Below the pieces are notes generated by a model. The model saw only the letters and a list, made by a program, of their open reading frames with translations. It had not been told where the DNA came from and ran no database searches. From CAZKUR01 sp964556005 (GTDB lineage: Bacteria; Bacteroidota; Ignavibacteria; Ignavibacteriales; Ignavibacteriaceae): a DNA stretch of 16,524 nucleotides. Positions 1 through 7,540 of this stretch are shown piece after piece. Location of the stretch: the NCBI GenBank assembly GCA_964556005.1, contig CAZKUR010000088.1:1-16524 (forward strand). The letters are read 5' to 3'. Position 1 is the first letter of the stretch; each line of letters opens with the position of its first letter. Position numbers and translations under genes: made by a program.

Positions 1-626
1 ACTTTATTTGCAACGTTTTTAACACTATACATATCATGAGTCACAACGACCGAGGTTACATTTAATTTTTCGGATAACTCTTTTATAAGGTTGTCTATAG
101 AATCAGACATAATCGGGTCGAGGCCTGTTGTGGGTTCATCATATAATATGTATTCTGGATTTGTGATTAATGCACGTGCAAGTCCCACTCGCTTTTTCAT
201 TCCTCCTGAGAGTTCTGCAGGTTTTAGTTTTTCGACTCCCGGTAAATCCACCAATTCAAGTTTTTCCCTTACCAATATATCTATTTGCTCTTTTGTAAAT
301 CCGTTCCCCGATTCGACAATAGGCAAAGAGACATTTTCTTCAACGGTCATCGAATCGAACAAAGCCGAACCTTGAAATAAGAAGCCGAATTTCTTTCTTA
401 TTTCGTATAACTCTTTTTCGTTCAACTCGGCAATGTTTTGATTTTCAACTTTTACATATCCCGAATCGGGAAATAAAAGTCCGACAATATGTTTTATTAG
501 AACGCTTTTACCGCAGCCGCTTCTCCCTATAATAACGATTGTTTCTCCCTTATTTATTTCAAGATTAATTCCGTTCAATACAAGGTTGCTGCCGAAACTT
601 TTATGTAGATTTTTTATTTCAATCAT
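1..626 (-). CDS. mlaF: Mla/MCE-type ABC transporter ATP-binding protein, partial (3' end outside window)
   Basis: This is the cytoplasmic ATPase of an ABC transporter of the Mla/Ttg2 (MCE) class, which moves phospholipids or other lipids between the inner and outer membranes. Translating the minus strand from the ATG at 626 gives 208 codons before the window edge; the family is usually about 250-270 aa, so the C-terminus is missing. Visible motifs are Walker A GRSGCGKS (34-41), a Q-loop segment reading FQGSALFDSMTVEEN (84-98), signature LSGGMKKR (139-146), Walker B ILYDEP (160-165), D-loop GLD (168-170) and switch histidine H197 in VVTHD. The ALFDSMTV segment after the Q-loop is typical of MlaF rather than LolD or general importers. 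A permease (MlaE) and an MCE-domain protein would be expected outside the window. The gene is divergent from sppA. The family call is firm; the exact substrate is not readable from sequence. Confidence 0.88.
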   Translation of the reverse strand, partial: MIEIKNLHKSFGSNLVLNGINLEINKGETIVIIGRSGCGKSVLIKHIVGLLFPDSGYVKVENQNIAELNEKELYEIRKKFGFLFQGSALFDSMTVEENVSLPIVESGNGFTKEQIDILVREKLELVDLPGVEKLKPAELSGGMKKRVGLARALITNPEYILYDEPTTGLDPIMSDSIDNLIKELSEKLNVTSVVVTHDMYSVKNVANK

Positions 627-707
627 ATTACAAATTTAAGCAGTTTAAACTAAATTATTTACTGATATTGTTCTGTTCCCAATGTTTCTTTACATTTGTT
701 TCTATAT

Positions 708-720
708 AGCTGTCACAGCT
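708..720. promoter_or_regulatory. 13-bp palindrome in divergent mlaF/sppA region (possible operator)
   Basis: The sequence AGCTGT-C-ACAGCT is a perfect 6-1-6 inverted repeat, 82 bases upstream of the mlaF start and upstream of the sppA promoter. Its odd-centred symmetry fits a dimeric regulator site. No regulator is encoded nearby, so its function is unknown. Confidence 0.3.
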
Positions 721-754
721 TGACCCACAAAGATATTTTTAGGGCAGAACGCTG

Positions 755-782
755 CTGACCTATTGAGTAATTTAATTATAAT
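755..782 (+). promoter_or_regulatory. Putative sigma-70-type promoter for sppA
   Basis: A -35-like CTGACC (755-760, four of six consensus positions) is followed after 16 bases by a perfect TATAAT (777-782). Transcription would start near 789-790, leaving a leader of roughly 95 nt before the sppA ATG at 885. This was read by eye and is untested. Confidence 0.45.
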
Positions 783-787
783 AGCGG

Positions 788-801
788 CGAAAATATTTTC
801 G
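788..801. promoter_or_regulatory. Perfect 14-bp palindrome at the predicted sppA transcription start
   Basis: CGAAAATATTTTCG is fully self-complementary and lies just after the TATAAT at 777-782, covering the predicted +1. A bound protein there would block initiation, so it is a candidate operator. The AT-rich core makes a chance palindrome somewhat more likely than in mixed sequence. Confidence 0.35.
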
Positions 802-884
802 ATTAGAGGCAAGTAAAAAGGTGACTTTTAAGCCTTTAATTACGAATTTTGATTAAGAGAACTCAAATAATTTAAGAGGGAGCT

Positions 885-3299
885 ATGAAGAAGATTCTTT
901 TCATTTTGTTATTTTCAGTTGTCACTCTTAAACCTCAATCTCAGTTTCCTTCCTATCACTACTCAAATCAATTTGATTTGACTTCTCCCGGAGCTATGAG
1001 ATACGGGCTTTACGGATATGTTAATCCTGCAATATTATCAACGCTGGATCAGTTCGATTTGCTTTTTACTTTTTCGGACGAAAACGGCAAGTGGAATGAT
1101 TTCGGAAATTGGGGAATTTTTACTGCTGTGCCGCATTTGGGATTCGGAGCAATTCATCAGAAATTTTTAACTGGTTCCATTACAGATTATAAATTATCCA
1201 CAGGCTTCGGTAGTAAAAGTTTTAGTCTAGGGCTAGGATACGGCTGGTCGGGAGGAAATCTTAGCGATTCGCTACGAAAAAATCTTTTTACATTCGGCGC
1301 TTTGTACAGACCGATCAAATATTTATCAATCGGGTTTGTTGGAAATGTTCCTACGGCAGAAAACGGGGAAGGAGCATTCGACGCTGCAGTTCGTCCTTTT
1401 GGAGATGAAAAGCTTTCTCTATTCGGTGATTATGTATTTCGAAATAACAGGGATCCGAACGATATTAAATGGAGTGCCGGTGCCTCAATAGAGGCTTTAC
1501 CCGGCATCAGGATTGTCGGTAGATATTTCGATACAAAATTTTTCACTGCGGGAATTGAATTGAGCCTGGGTAATTTAGGCTTGTTCACAAATTCAAACTT
1601 TAATAAAAGCGGAGATCATCAGTATAACATTTACGGAATAAGAGTCGGGGGATATGACCGGAATATTTTCCCGAAGATTTTCACTCATAAAAATTACGTC
1701 GATATAAATCTTAACGGAACAACAAAATATCAGAAATATAGATTTTTTGATAACTCGAAGACGTTGAAAGAAATTCTCGATCAAATTGATGCTGCGAAGA
1801 ATGATCCTACCGTTTCGGGCATCGCAATAAATACTTCGGGAATGTCCATCAATAAAGAATTTTTGTGGGAACTGAGGGAAAAACTATCCTCCTTCAAATC
1901 AGCAGGAAAACATGTTGTAATATTTATCGACAACGGAGGCATCGATACTTATACATTTGCCTCTGTCGCAGATAAAATTGTAATGGACCCGATCGGAAAT
2001 ATTACGCTTGGCGGATTTTTATGGGGAAGAAATTATTATAAAGGAACGCTGGAAAAATTAGGGATAGGATTTCACGAGTGGAGATATTTTAGATTCAAAT
2101 CTGCTATGGAAGCATTTTCACATGACAGCATGAGCCAGGCAGATAAAATACAACTGCAGGCTATGGTTGATGAATATTATAAAACTGCAAAAGACGAAAT
2201 TTGTAAAAGCAGGAATATTAAACCTGATAAATTTGATGACATGGTAAATAACCATCCGATGTTTTTGGCAAAAGAAGCGCTCAAAGATGGGCTTGTCGAT
2301 ACATTGGGCAGATGGGACGAGGTTCAAGAAATTGTGAACAAATTGGAAAACACCGATCAGAAATTTATCTCTGCCGGACAACTGCCTGAGTTTCATTTAC
2401 CCGGAGATAATTATTGGGGAGAGAAGCCGGAGATCGCAGTAATTTATGCAATCGGGGAATGTGCAATGGATAACGGTATTAATGCAAGAACTCTTGTCAA
2501 CTATGTTAAAAGCGCTCGTGAAAATTCAAACGTTAAAGCAATTGTTTTAAGAGTTGATTCTCCCGGCGGAGATGCATTAGCTTCGGATTTGATTGCGGCG
2601 GAACTTAAAAAATGCAGAGGCAAAAAGCCTGTTATCGTCAGTCAGGGATTCGTTGCCGGATCCGGAGGTTATTGGCTCTCAATGTATGCCGATACAATTG
2701 TTGCTGCTCCTACTACCATTACAGGTTCTATCGGAGTAATCGGCGGGTGGTTTTACAATAAAGATTTTAAACAAAAGCTTGGTGTATCTACCGATTTTGT
2801 TAAAAAAGGCGAGCATGCGGATTTAGGATTCGGGACTTACATTCCACTAATCAATTATTCACTTCCTGATCGTGACTTGACTCCCGATGAACAAAAAATT
2901 GCAGAGAAAGATATCAAAACATATTATGAAGAATTCGTCGATAAAGTTGCCGACGGAAGGCATATGAATGTTGACAGCGTAAAAGAAATTGCACAGGGAA
3001 GAATCTGGTCGGGGCAAGCAGGATTGGAGAACGGATTGATTGATAAGCTTGGCGGACTTTCCGATGCAATAAATATTGCTGCTGCCAAAGCAGGATTGAA
3101 AGGAAAAGAATACAGCATTGTAGAATTGCCACCACAGCCGTTAATAAATTTAGGATTTTTTACTCCTTCGCTTTTCGGAATGAAATTGAGTACGGAAGAG
3201 GATCCGTTAATAAACGATTTAAAATTACGCATTGATAATAACGGCAAGCCTATGCCCATTCTTCCAATTGAGGATATGGAATTTATTTTGAGTAAATAA
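885..3299 (+). CDS. sppA: Signal peptide peptidase SppA (67K type) fused to an N-terminal beta-barrel-like domain
   Basis: This is a serine/lysine-dyad protease of family S49 (ClpP fold), which degrades cleaved signal peptides and other membrane peptides. The start at 885 has GAGGGAG upstream (876-882) and opens with an apparent signal peptide (residues 1 to about 19). Residues ~20-262 are not S49: they alternate aromatic/hydrophobic and polar residues in many short strands and carry an NPAIL element near 48-52, as in FadL/PorV-like outer-membrane proteins. Two S49 repeats follow. The catalytic lysine is K405 in FKSAMEAF and the catalytic serine is S593 in AGSGGYW, 188 residues apart (200 in E. 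coli SppA, K209/S409). TITGSIGV follows the serine as usual. At 804 aa it is about 190 residues longer than E. coli SppA, from the extra N-terminal domain. The protease call is firm; the barrel reading is an inference. Confidence 0.93.
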   Translation: MKKILFILLFSVVTLKPQSQFPSYHYSNQFDLTSPGAMRYGLYGYVNPAILSTLDQFDLLFTFSDENGKWNDFGNWGIFTAVPHLGFGAIHQKFLTGSITDYKLSTGFGSKSFSLGLGYGWSGGNLSDSLRKNLFTFGALYRPIKYLSIGFVGNVPTAENGEGAFDAAVRPFGDEKLSLFGDYVFRNNRDPNDIKWSAGASIEALPGIRIVGRYFDTKFFTAGIELSLGNLGLFTNSNFNKSGDHQYNIYGIRVGGYDRNIFPKIFTHKNYVDINLNGTTKYQKYRFFDNSKTLKEILDQIDAAKNDPTVSGIAINTSGMSINKEFLWELREKLSSFKSAGKHVVIFIDNGGIDTYTFASVADKIVMDPIGNITLGGFLWGRNYYKGTLEKLGIGFHEWRYFRFKSAMEAFSHDSMSQADKIQLQAMVDEYYKTAKDEICKSRNIKPDKFDDMVNNHPMFLAKEALKDGLVDTLGRWDEVQEIVNKLENTDQKFISAGQLPEFHLPGDNYWGEKPEIAVIYAIGECAMDNGINARTLVNYVKSARENSNVKAIVLRVDSPGGDALASDLIAAELKKCRGKKPVIVSQGFVAGSGGYWLSMYADTIVAAPTTITGSIGVIGGWFYNKDFKQKLGVSTDFVKKGEHADLGFGTYIPLINYSLPDRDLTPDEQKIAEKDIKTYYEEFVDKVADGRHMNVDSVKEIAQGRIWSGQAGLENGLIDKLGGLSDAINIAAAKAGLKGKEYSIVELPPQPLINLGFFTPSLFGMKLSTEEDPLINDLKLRIDNNGKPMPILPIEDMEFILSK

Positions 3300-3307
3300 T
3301 TTATAAA

Positions 3308-3358
3308 AAAGATGGCATCTTTCCGATGTGCATTGCTGCGGGGGAGGATGTCATCTTT
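3308..3358 (+). terminator. Stem-loop after sppA, possible terminator
   Basis: Positions 3308-3319 and 3347-3358 form a 12-bp stem with one G-U pair and a 27-nt loop, starting 9 bases after the sppA stop. A T-rich stretch follows (3359-3374) but is not an immediate clean T-run. The loop contains GATGTGC (3325-3331), which could pair instead with GCATC of the left arm, so an alternative fold exists. It could be a terminator or an mRNA-stabilising stem. Confidence 0.45.
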
Positions 3359-3447
3359 GATTTAGAATTTTTTTGAGATTTCAATCAACTTTTCTCACAT
3401 CCCCAATGTTTATTTTTCGCTTTGATTAAATGATAAAATAAATTTTA

Positions 3448-4917
3448 ATGAGCATCTCACCAAAAGAATTACTTAAAAAATATTTTCAATTCGATTCTTT
3501 CAGAGGACTGCAGGAAGAAATAATAAACAGAATTGTAAATAAAGAAGGAAGCTGCCTGGTTCTAATGCCAACAGGCAGCGGGAAGTCGTTATGCTATCAA
3601 ATTCCTGCACTTTACTTTGAAGGCGGGACGATAGTAATTAGTCCTTTAATTGCGTTAATGCAGGATCAGGTGGATGCATTAAGAAAGAAAAATATTCCGG
3701 CAAGCTTTATAAATTCTACGGTTTCCAAAAAACAAAAAGACGAACGTCTGGATGATTTTTTAAAGGGAAAATTGAAACTGCTGTATGTAACTCCGGAAAG
3801 GTTCAGGAAACCGGAATTTACAGAAAAAATAAAAGAAGCAAATATATCTCTTCTTGCAGTAGACGAAGCTCATTGTATTTCAGAATGGGGACATGACTTC
3901 AGGCCGGATTATTCCAGGGTAGGCGAATTCAGAAAAATGCTTGGCAATCCATTAACAATCGCTTTAACAGCAACGGCAACTGTTGAAGTTCAAGAAGATA
4001 TTGTAGACAAATTAGGCTTAACAAAAGATGATGTCAAAATTTTTCACCAGGGAATACAAAGACCGAATTTATTTTTAGAGGCAAAAGAAATTTTCGACGA
4101 GAAAGAAAAACTTCCATTAATACTTTCGGTTATTAAAAATTATAACGGTGCAGGAATAATATACTTTGCCTTGATTCAAACTCTTGAAAAATACTCTCAG
4201 TTATTATCGGATAAAAAAATCGAACACGGTGTTTATCACGGGAAGCTTCCAGACAAGCAGCGTAAATTTATTCAAAGAGCATTTATGTCCGGCGAACAGC
4301 CTTTAATTTTAGCGACCAATGCTTTCGGTATGGGGATAGATAAACCCGATATTAGGTTTGTAATTCATGCCGAAGTTCCGTCATCAATTGAAGCTTACTA
4401 CCAGGAAATCGGAAGAGCCGGGCGGGACGGAAAAAATTCACTTTGCTTAATGACATATCACCAGGAAGATTTATACACGCAGATGGATTTCATCAAGTGG
4501 TCGAATCCCGACGCAAATTTTTATTCTGCACTTTACGATCTTCTTAAAAGAGATACCGGACTGATAAACTCTTCAGGAATAGAATACTTGCGCGAGCATA
4601 TGAATTTTAAAAACCGAAGGGACTTCCGTATTGAAACTGCGCTGAATATGTTGGATAGATATGGAGTCACCGAAGGCTCAATTGAGAATCAAAATCTTCA
4701 AGTAGAAAATGTACTTCCGAGTGAACTGCTTGATGAGGAACATATGGAGAATAAATTACTAAACGATAATAAAAAACTGCTTTCGGTCGTTCAATATTTC
4801 AGAAGTTTCTTTTGCAGGAGAGTTTTTATTTCGGATTATTTCGGTTTTAAAGACGAAAAACCCTGCGGGCATTGCGATAATTGCAAAAACATTTTGGATG
4901 AAAAAGAAAATAATTGA
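3448..4917 (+). CDS. recQ: RecQ-family ATP-dependent DNA helicase, short form
   Basis: This is a 3'-5' DNA helicase of superfamily 2 acting in recombination and replication-fork repair. Motifs in order: MPTGSGKS (Walker A, 40-47), the PLIALMQDQ motif Ia region, DEAH (139-142) followed by CISEWGHDFRPDY, ALTATAT, NAFGMGIDKPDIR, and motif VI QEIGRAGRDG (319-328). A zinc site C456-x16-C473-x2-C476-x2-C479 has the same spacing as E. coli RecQ (C380/C397/C400/C403). The protein ends ten residues after the last cysteine, so it has no C-terminal winged helix or HRDC domain. About 130 residues separate motif VI from the first zinc cysteine (about 50 in E. coli), and that insert looks helical and winged-helix-like (around 375-415). 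No Shine-Dalgarno is visible; a TGATAAAAT at 3431-3439 could drive a nearly leaderless mRNA. Confidence 0.92.
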   Translation: MSISPKELLKKYFQFDSFRGLQEEIINRIVNKEGSCLVLMPTGSGKSLCYQIPALYFEGGTIVISPLIALMQDQVDALRKKNIPASFINSTVSKKQKDERLDDFLKGKLKLLYVTPERFRKPEFTEKIKEANISLLAVDEAHCISEWGHDFRPDYSRVGEFRKMLGNPLTIALTATATVEVQEDIVDKLGLTKDDVKIFHQGIQRPNLFLEAKEIFDEKEKLPLILSVIKNYNGAGIIYFALIQTLEKYSQLLSDKKIEHGVYHGKLPDKQRKFIQRAFMSGEQPLILATNAFGMGIDKPDIRFVIHAEVPSSIEAYYQEIGRAGRDGKNSLCLMTYHQEDLYTQMDFIKWSNPDANFYSALYDLLKRDTGLINSSGIEYLREHMNFKNRRDFRIETALNMLDRYGVTEGSIENQNLQVENVLPSELLDEEHMENKLLNDNKKLLSVVQYFRSFFCRRVFISDYFGFKDEKPCGHCDNCKNILDEKENN

Positions 4918-5139
4918 TGCATGGAAAGCATTTTACTTCTAATATAAGTTTTTTGCTCTTTTTATTTTGTTTATTTTTACACCGCTTACTAACTCATGTT
5001 AAGCAAAAATCAGAGGTAACCTTTTTCCCATAAAATAAAATTAACAAACAGGATCGTTCAATATAAATTCTTGTTAATGCTAATTATAAAAAGCGGTTAC
5101 TCTTTTTCAATTTTAATAAATTTAAAATTAGGTATGGCG

Positions 5140-6825
5140 ATGAAACTTTATTTTTTATTAATATTTTCCTCACTATTGTTTTTAACAAGCTGCAATAAAA
5201 ACAAAACAACCAATTCAACTTCCAATGCCGATGTAAAGGAAATAAGTATGTTAAAGCAAAAAATTGCTCAATTCGCTCCCGTGGAAATAAAATATGATGC
5301 TTCGATTTTAAATGCAAACCAAAGAAAAGCAATCGTATATCTTTGCCGTGCATCTAAGCTGATTGATTCAATTTATTTGAACCAGGTCTTTGCAGACAAT
5401 GCAAAAATAAAAGCGAATTTAACGGCAGGCACCTCGGAACTCGATCAAGCTAAATTGGAATATTTTAATATAATGGGCTGCCCGTTCGATAGGATTGATC
5501 ATAATAAGTCTTTTATCGACGATTACCACAAATACCCGGGCGCCAATTTTTATCCTACCGATATGACGAAAGATGAATTCAATAATTGGATTAAAGCGAA
5601 TCCTTCGGATGAAAAATCTTTTACATCTGATTTTACAATGATAAGAAGAAAAGATGGTAAGCTGATTGCAATTCCTTACAGCGAGTTCTATAAAAAATGG
5701 CTTGATGAAGCCGCAGGCGATTTGCGAAAAGCTGCTGAATATTCAGATAACAGCTCTTTAAAAAGATACCTGCTATTGAGAGCAAAAGATTTTGAAACAA
5801 ATAATTATTACGAAAGCGATCTTGCCTGGATGGATTTAAAGGATAATTTAATCGAGCCGGTAATTGGCCCTTATGAGGTTTATGAAGATGAATTATTTAA
5901 TTACAAAGCGGCTTTCGAGAGTTTCATTACAATTAAAGATCCTGAAGAGAGCGCCAAATTGAAAAAGTTTGCAGGCTATATTTCCGATATTGAAAATCAT
6001 CTTCCTATCCCGGATAAATATAAAAATAAAAAAAGAGGAATGGAGTCTCCGATTGTAGTAGCGAATGAAATTTATACCGGCGGCGAATCTCATTACGGAA
6101 TACAAACTCTTGCATTCAATTTACCTAATGATGAAAGAGTCCGCGAAGCTAAAGGCTCAAAAAAAGTAATGCTGAAAAATGTGCACGAGGCAAAATTTAA
6201 AAAGCTGTTAAAACCGATTGCACAAATTGTATTATCTCCGGATCAATTACCTTACGTTTCATTCGAAGCATTTTTCGGTCATTCGTTAATGCATGAAATT
6301 TCTCACGGTGTCGGGCCGGGCACCATAACTGTCAACGGCAAAAAGACAACAGTTCAAAAAGAATTAAAGGAAACTTATTCTACACTGGAAGAATGCAAAG
6401 CCGATGTACTTGGAATGTATAATGATATTTTTATGATTGATAAAAAAGTTTATCCGAGAGAATTTGAAAAACAAGTTTATGTAACATTTCTTGCCGGGAT
6501 TTTCAGAAGCATCAGATTCGGAATAAATGAAGCACACGGCGGCGGGAATGCAATCATCTATAATTACCTGCTTGAAAAGAGAGGATATAATTACGATGAC
6601 AATTCCAAAAAAGTCAGCGTAAATTTTGAAAAGATCTATCCGGCGCTGAAAAGCCTTGCCGAAAAAATATTGACTATTCAGGCAACCGGGAACTATGACG
6701 AAGCAAAAGCTTTCATTACAAAGTACGCTTATATTTCTCCTTCAATGGAAACATTGAGAGCAAAGCTTGTGAATTTACCGGTAGATATAAAACCTATTTT
6801 TCAGATAGAAACAGAGTTGAGATAG
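5140..6825 (+). CDS. Lipoprotein dipeptidyl-peptidase III-like zinc peptidase (M49, HEISH type)
   Basis: This is a zinc metallopeptidase of family M49, whose members remove dipeptides from the N-termini of short peptides. The chosen ATG at 5140 has TTAGG (5128-5132) at good spacing and gives a lipoprotein signal with lipobox LTSC and lipidated C18; an in-frame ATG at 5134 is nearly equivalent, and a start at 5071 would bury the signal. Zinc ligands are H385 and H389 of HEISH and E418 in EECKAD (417-422). Known DPP III enzymes have the six-residue HELLGH motif; the pentapeptide HEISH was described for Caldithrix abyssi DPP III. Other family blocks are IGPYEVYEDELF (from 242) and NLPNDERVREAKGSKK. 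Length is 561 aa. The lipid anchor implies work at the periplasmic face of a membrane, probably on small peptides for nutrition. The next gene lies 83 bp downstream on the same strand. Confidence 0.88.
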   Translation: MKLYFLLIFSSLLFLTSCNKNKTTNSTSNADVKEISMLKQKIAQFAPVEIKYDASILNANQRKAIVYLCRASKLIDSIYLNQVFADNAKIKANLTAGTSELDQAKLEYFNIMGCPFDRIDHNKSFIDDYHKYPGANFYPTDMTKDEFNNWIKANPSDEKSFTSDFTMIRRKDGKLIAIPYSEFYKKWLDEAAGDLRKAAEYSDNSSLKRYLLLRAKDFETNNYYESDLAWMDLKDNLIEPVIGPYEVYEDELFNYKAAFESFITIKDPEESAKLKKFAGYISDIENHLPIPDKYKNKKRGMESPIVVANEIYTGGESHYGIQTLAFNLPNDERVREAKGSKKVMLKNVHEAKFKKLLKPIAQIVLSPDQLPYVSFEAFFGHSLMHEISHGVGPGTITVNGKKTTVQKELKETYSTLEECKADVLGMYNDIFMIDKKVYPREFEKQVYVTFLAGIFRSIRFGINEAHGGGNAIIYNYLLEKRGYNYDDNSKKVSVNFEKIYPALKSLAEKILTIQATGNYDEAKAFITKYAYISPSMETLRAKLVNLPVDIKPIFQIETELR

Positions 6826-6875
6826 AGCAAACAGATTGGTGAGGATTTCACTTTTTAATTAGAAATATTTTTTTA

Positions 6876-6908
6876 TTTTACCTCCTACAATTTCCTTCGG
6901 AGGTAAAA
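6876..6908 (+). promoter_or_regulatory. Hairpin occluding the Shine-Dalgarno of the CP-repeat gene
   Basis: TTTTACCTCC (6876-6885) and GGAGGTAAAA (6899-6908) are perfectly complementary over 10 bp with a 13-nt loop (6886-6898). The right arm contains the whole GGAGG ribosome-binding site and ends at the base before the ATG at 6909. Folding would hide the site, so translation should depend on melting (temperature, ligand or protein) or on a translating ribosome. A short CCT/AGG alternative hairpin (6894-6903) is much weaker. Confidence 0.65.
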
Positions 6909-7256
6909 ATGAAAAGATTAGGTTTATTCCTTTTTGTTGCCGTATTTTCTATAGGTATGGCGTTCGGCAGCGGAGGGAACAAGAATGAACAGCATCAAGC
7001 TAATACCGGGATTAAGTGTCCTTATCTTCAACAAATGTCGCAGCAAAACTGCCAGGGCTGTCCGTTTTTAAAGGGAAATATTTCCTTGGAAGAAAGTTAT
7101 TCCTGCCCGTTTTTAAAGCAATTTGTAGAAAAAAACAGCGAATGCCCTTACATTAAAGGTAAAACAAATGATGCTTCCAGGTGTCCGTATTTAAATGGAA
7201 AAATCGGAAGATATCTGGACCTTCAATTGATTAGCATTAAAGTGAAAAGCAGTTAA
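6909..7256 (+). CDS. Small secreted protein with five Cys-Pro-(Tyr/Phe)-(Leu/Ile) repeats
   Basis: I do not recognise this 115-aa protein as a named family. It starts with a clear signal peptide (residues 1 to about 18-20) followed by a short Gly/Asn/Gln-rich stretch. The mature part has five repeats built on CP(Y/F)(L/I): CPYL at 37, CPFL at 51, CPFL at 66, CPYI at 79 and CPYL at 92, spaced 14, 15, 13 and 13 residues. The residue after the motif is usually K, then G or Q. A sixth cysteine, C48, makes a CxxC with C51. Export plus regularly spaced cysteines suggests metal or heme binding or redox cross-linking; CP dipeptides next to hydrophobic residues resemble heme-regulatory motifs such as RCPFL of ALA synthase. 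That is inference only. The start is fixed by GGAGG at 6899-6903, which sits inside a hairpin. It may be cotranscribed with the upstream peptidase. Confidence 0.8.
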   Translation: MKRLGLFLFVAVFSIGMAFGSGGNKNEQHQANTGIKCPYLQQMSQQNCQGCPFLKGNISLEESYSCPFLKQFVEKNSECPYIKGKTNDASRCPYLNGKIGRYLDLQLISIKVKSS

Positions 7257-7525
7257 CTATTTTTTACTGAATAAAAACAGCTATCATAATTTTTAAAAAA
7301 GTTAAAGAGGATAATTCTCATTAACCTCTAATAATATTATAAGTTTTCAGTGATAATTGTTTATAGTAAGAATAGTTTATCGTAGCATTGAGATAGGGCA
7401 CTTTGAATATATCCCTGTTTGTTTGATAAAATAAATTAATATAATTTCGAATTAAGAGTTCTATGAAAATAATTTAGGATATAAGCGGGCAGAACTTTTA
7501 CAAACCTTCTTCGTAATAAAAATTG

Positions 7526-7534
7526 TGTTATAAT
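7526..7534 (+). promoter_or_regulatory. Extended -10 promoter element (TGTTATAAT)
   Basis: TG-T-TATAAT matches the extended -10 consensus exactly, with only a poor -35 region upstream. Predicted initiation is near 7541, so a transcript would run straight into the hairpins at 7548-7596. No coding ORF begins downstream on this strand. Confidence 0.4.
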
Positions 7535-7540
7535 AGAAAT

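Noticed and set aside
91..375. 94-aa plus-strand open frame
   Set aside because: It lies opposite the ABC ATPase, whose motifs are unmistakable on the minus strand; the frame is Ser-rich complement noise.
5071..5139. Upstream start for the M49 lipoprotein
   Set aside because: Starting at 5071 would place about 23 residues ahead of the signal peptide; the ATG at 5140 has a Shine-Dalgarno and gives a proper lipobox.
6839..6856. Terminator after the M49 gene (GTGA/TCAC followed by T5)
   Set aside because: The stem is only four base pairs, too weak to call; cotranscription with the next gene remains possible.
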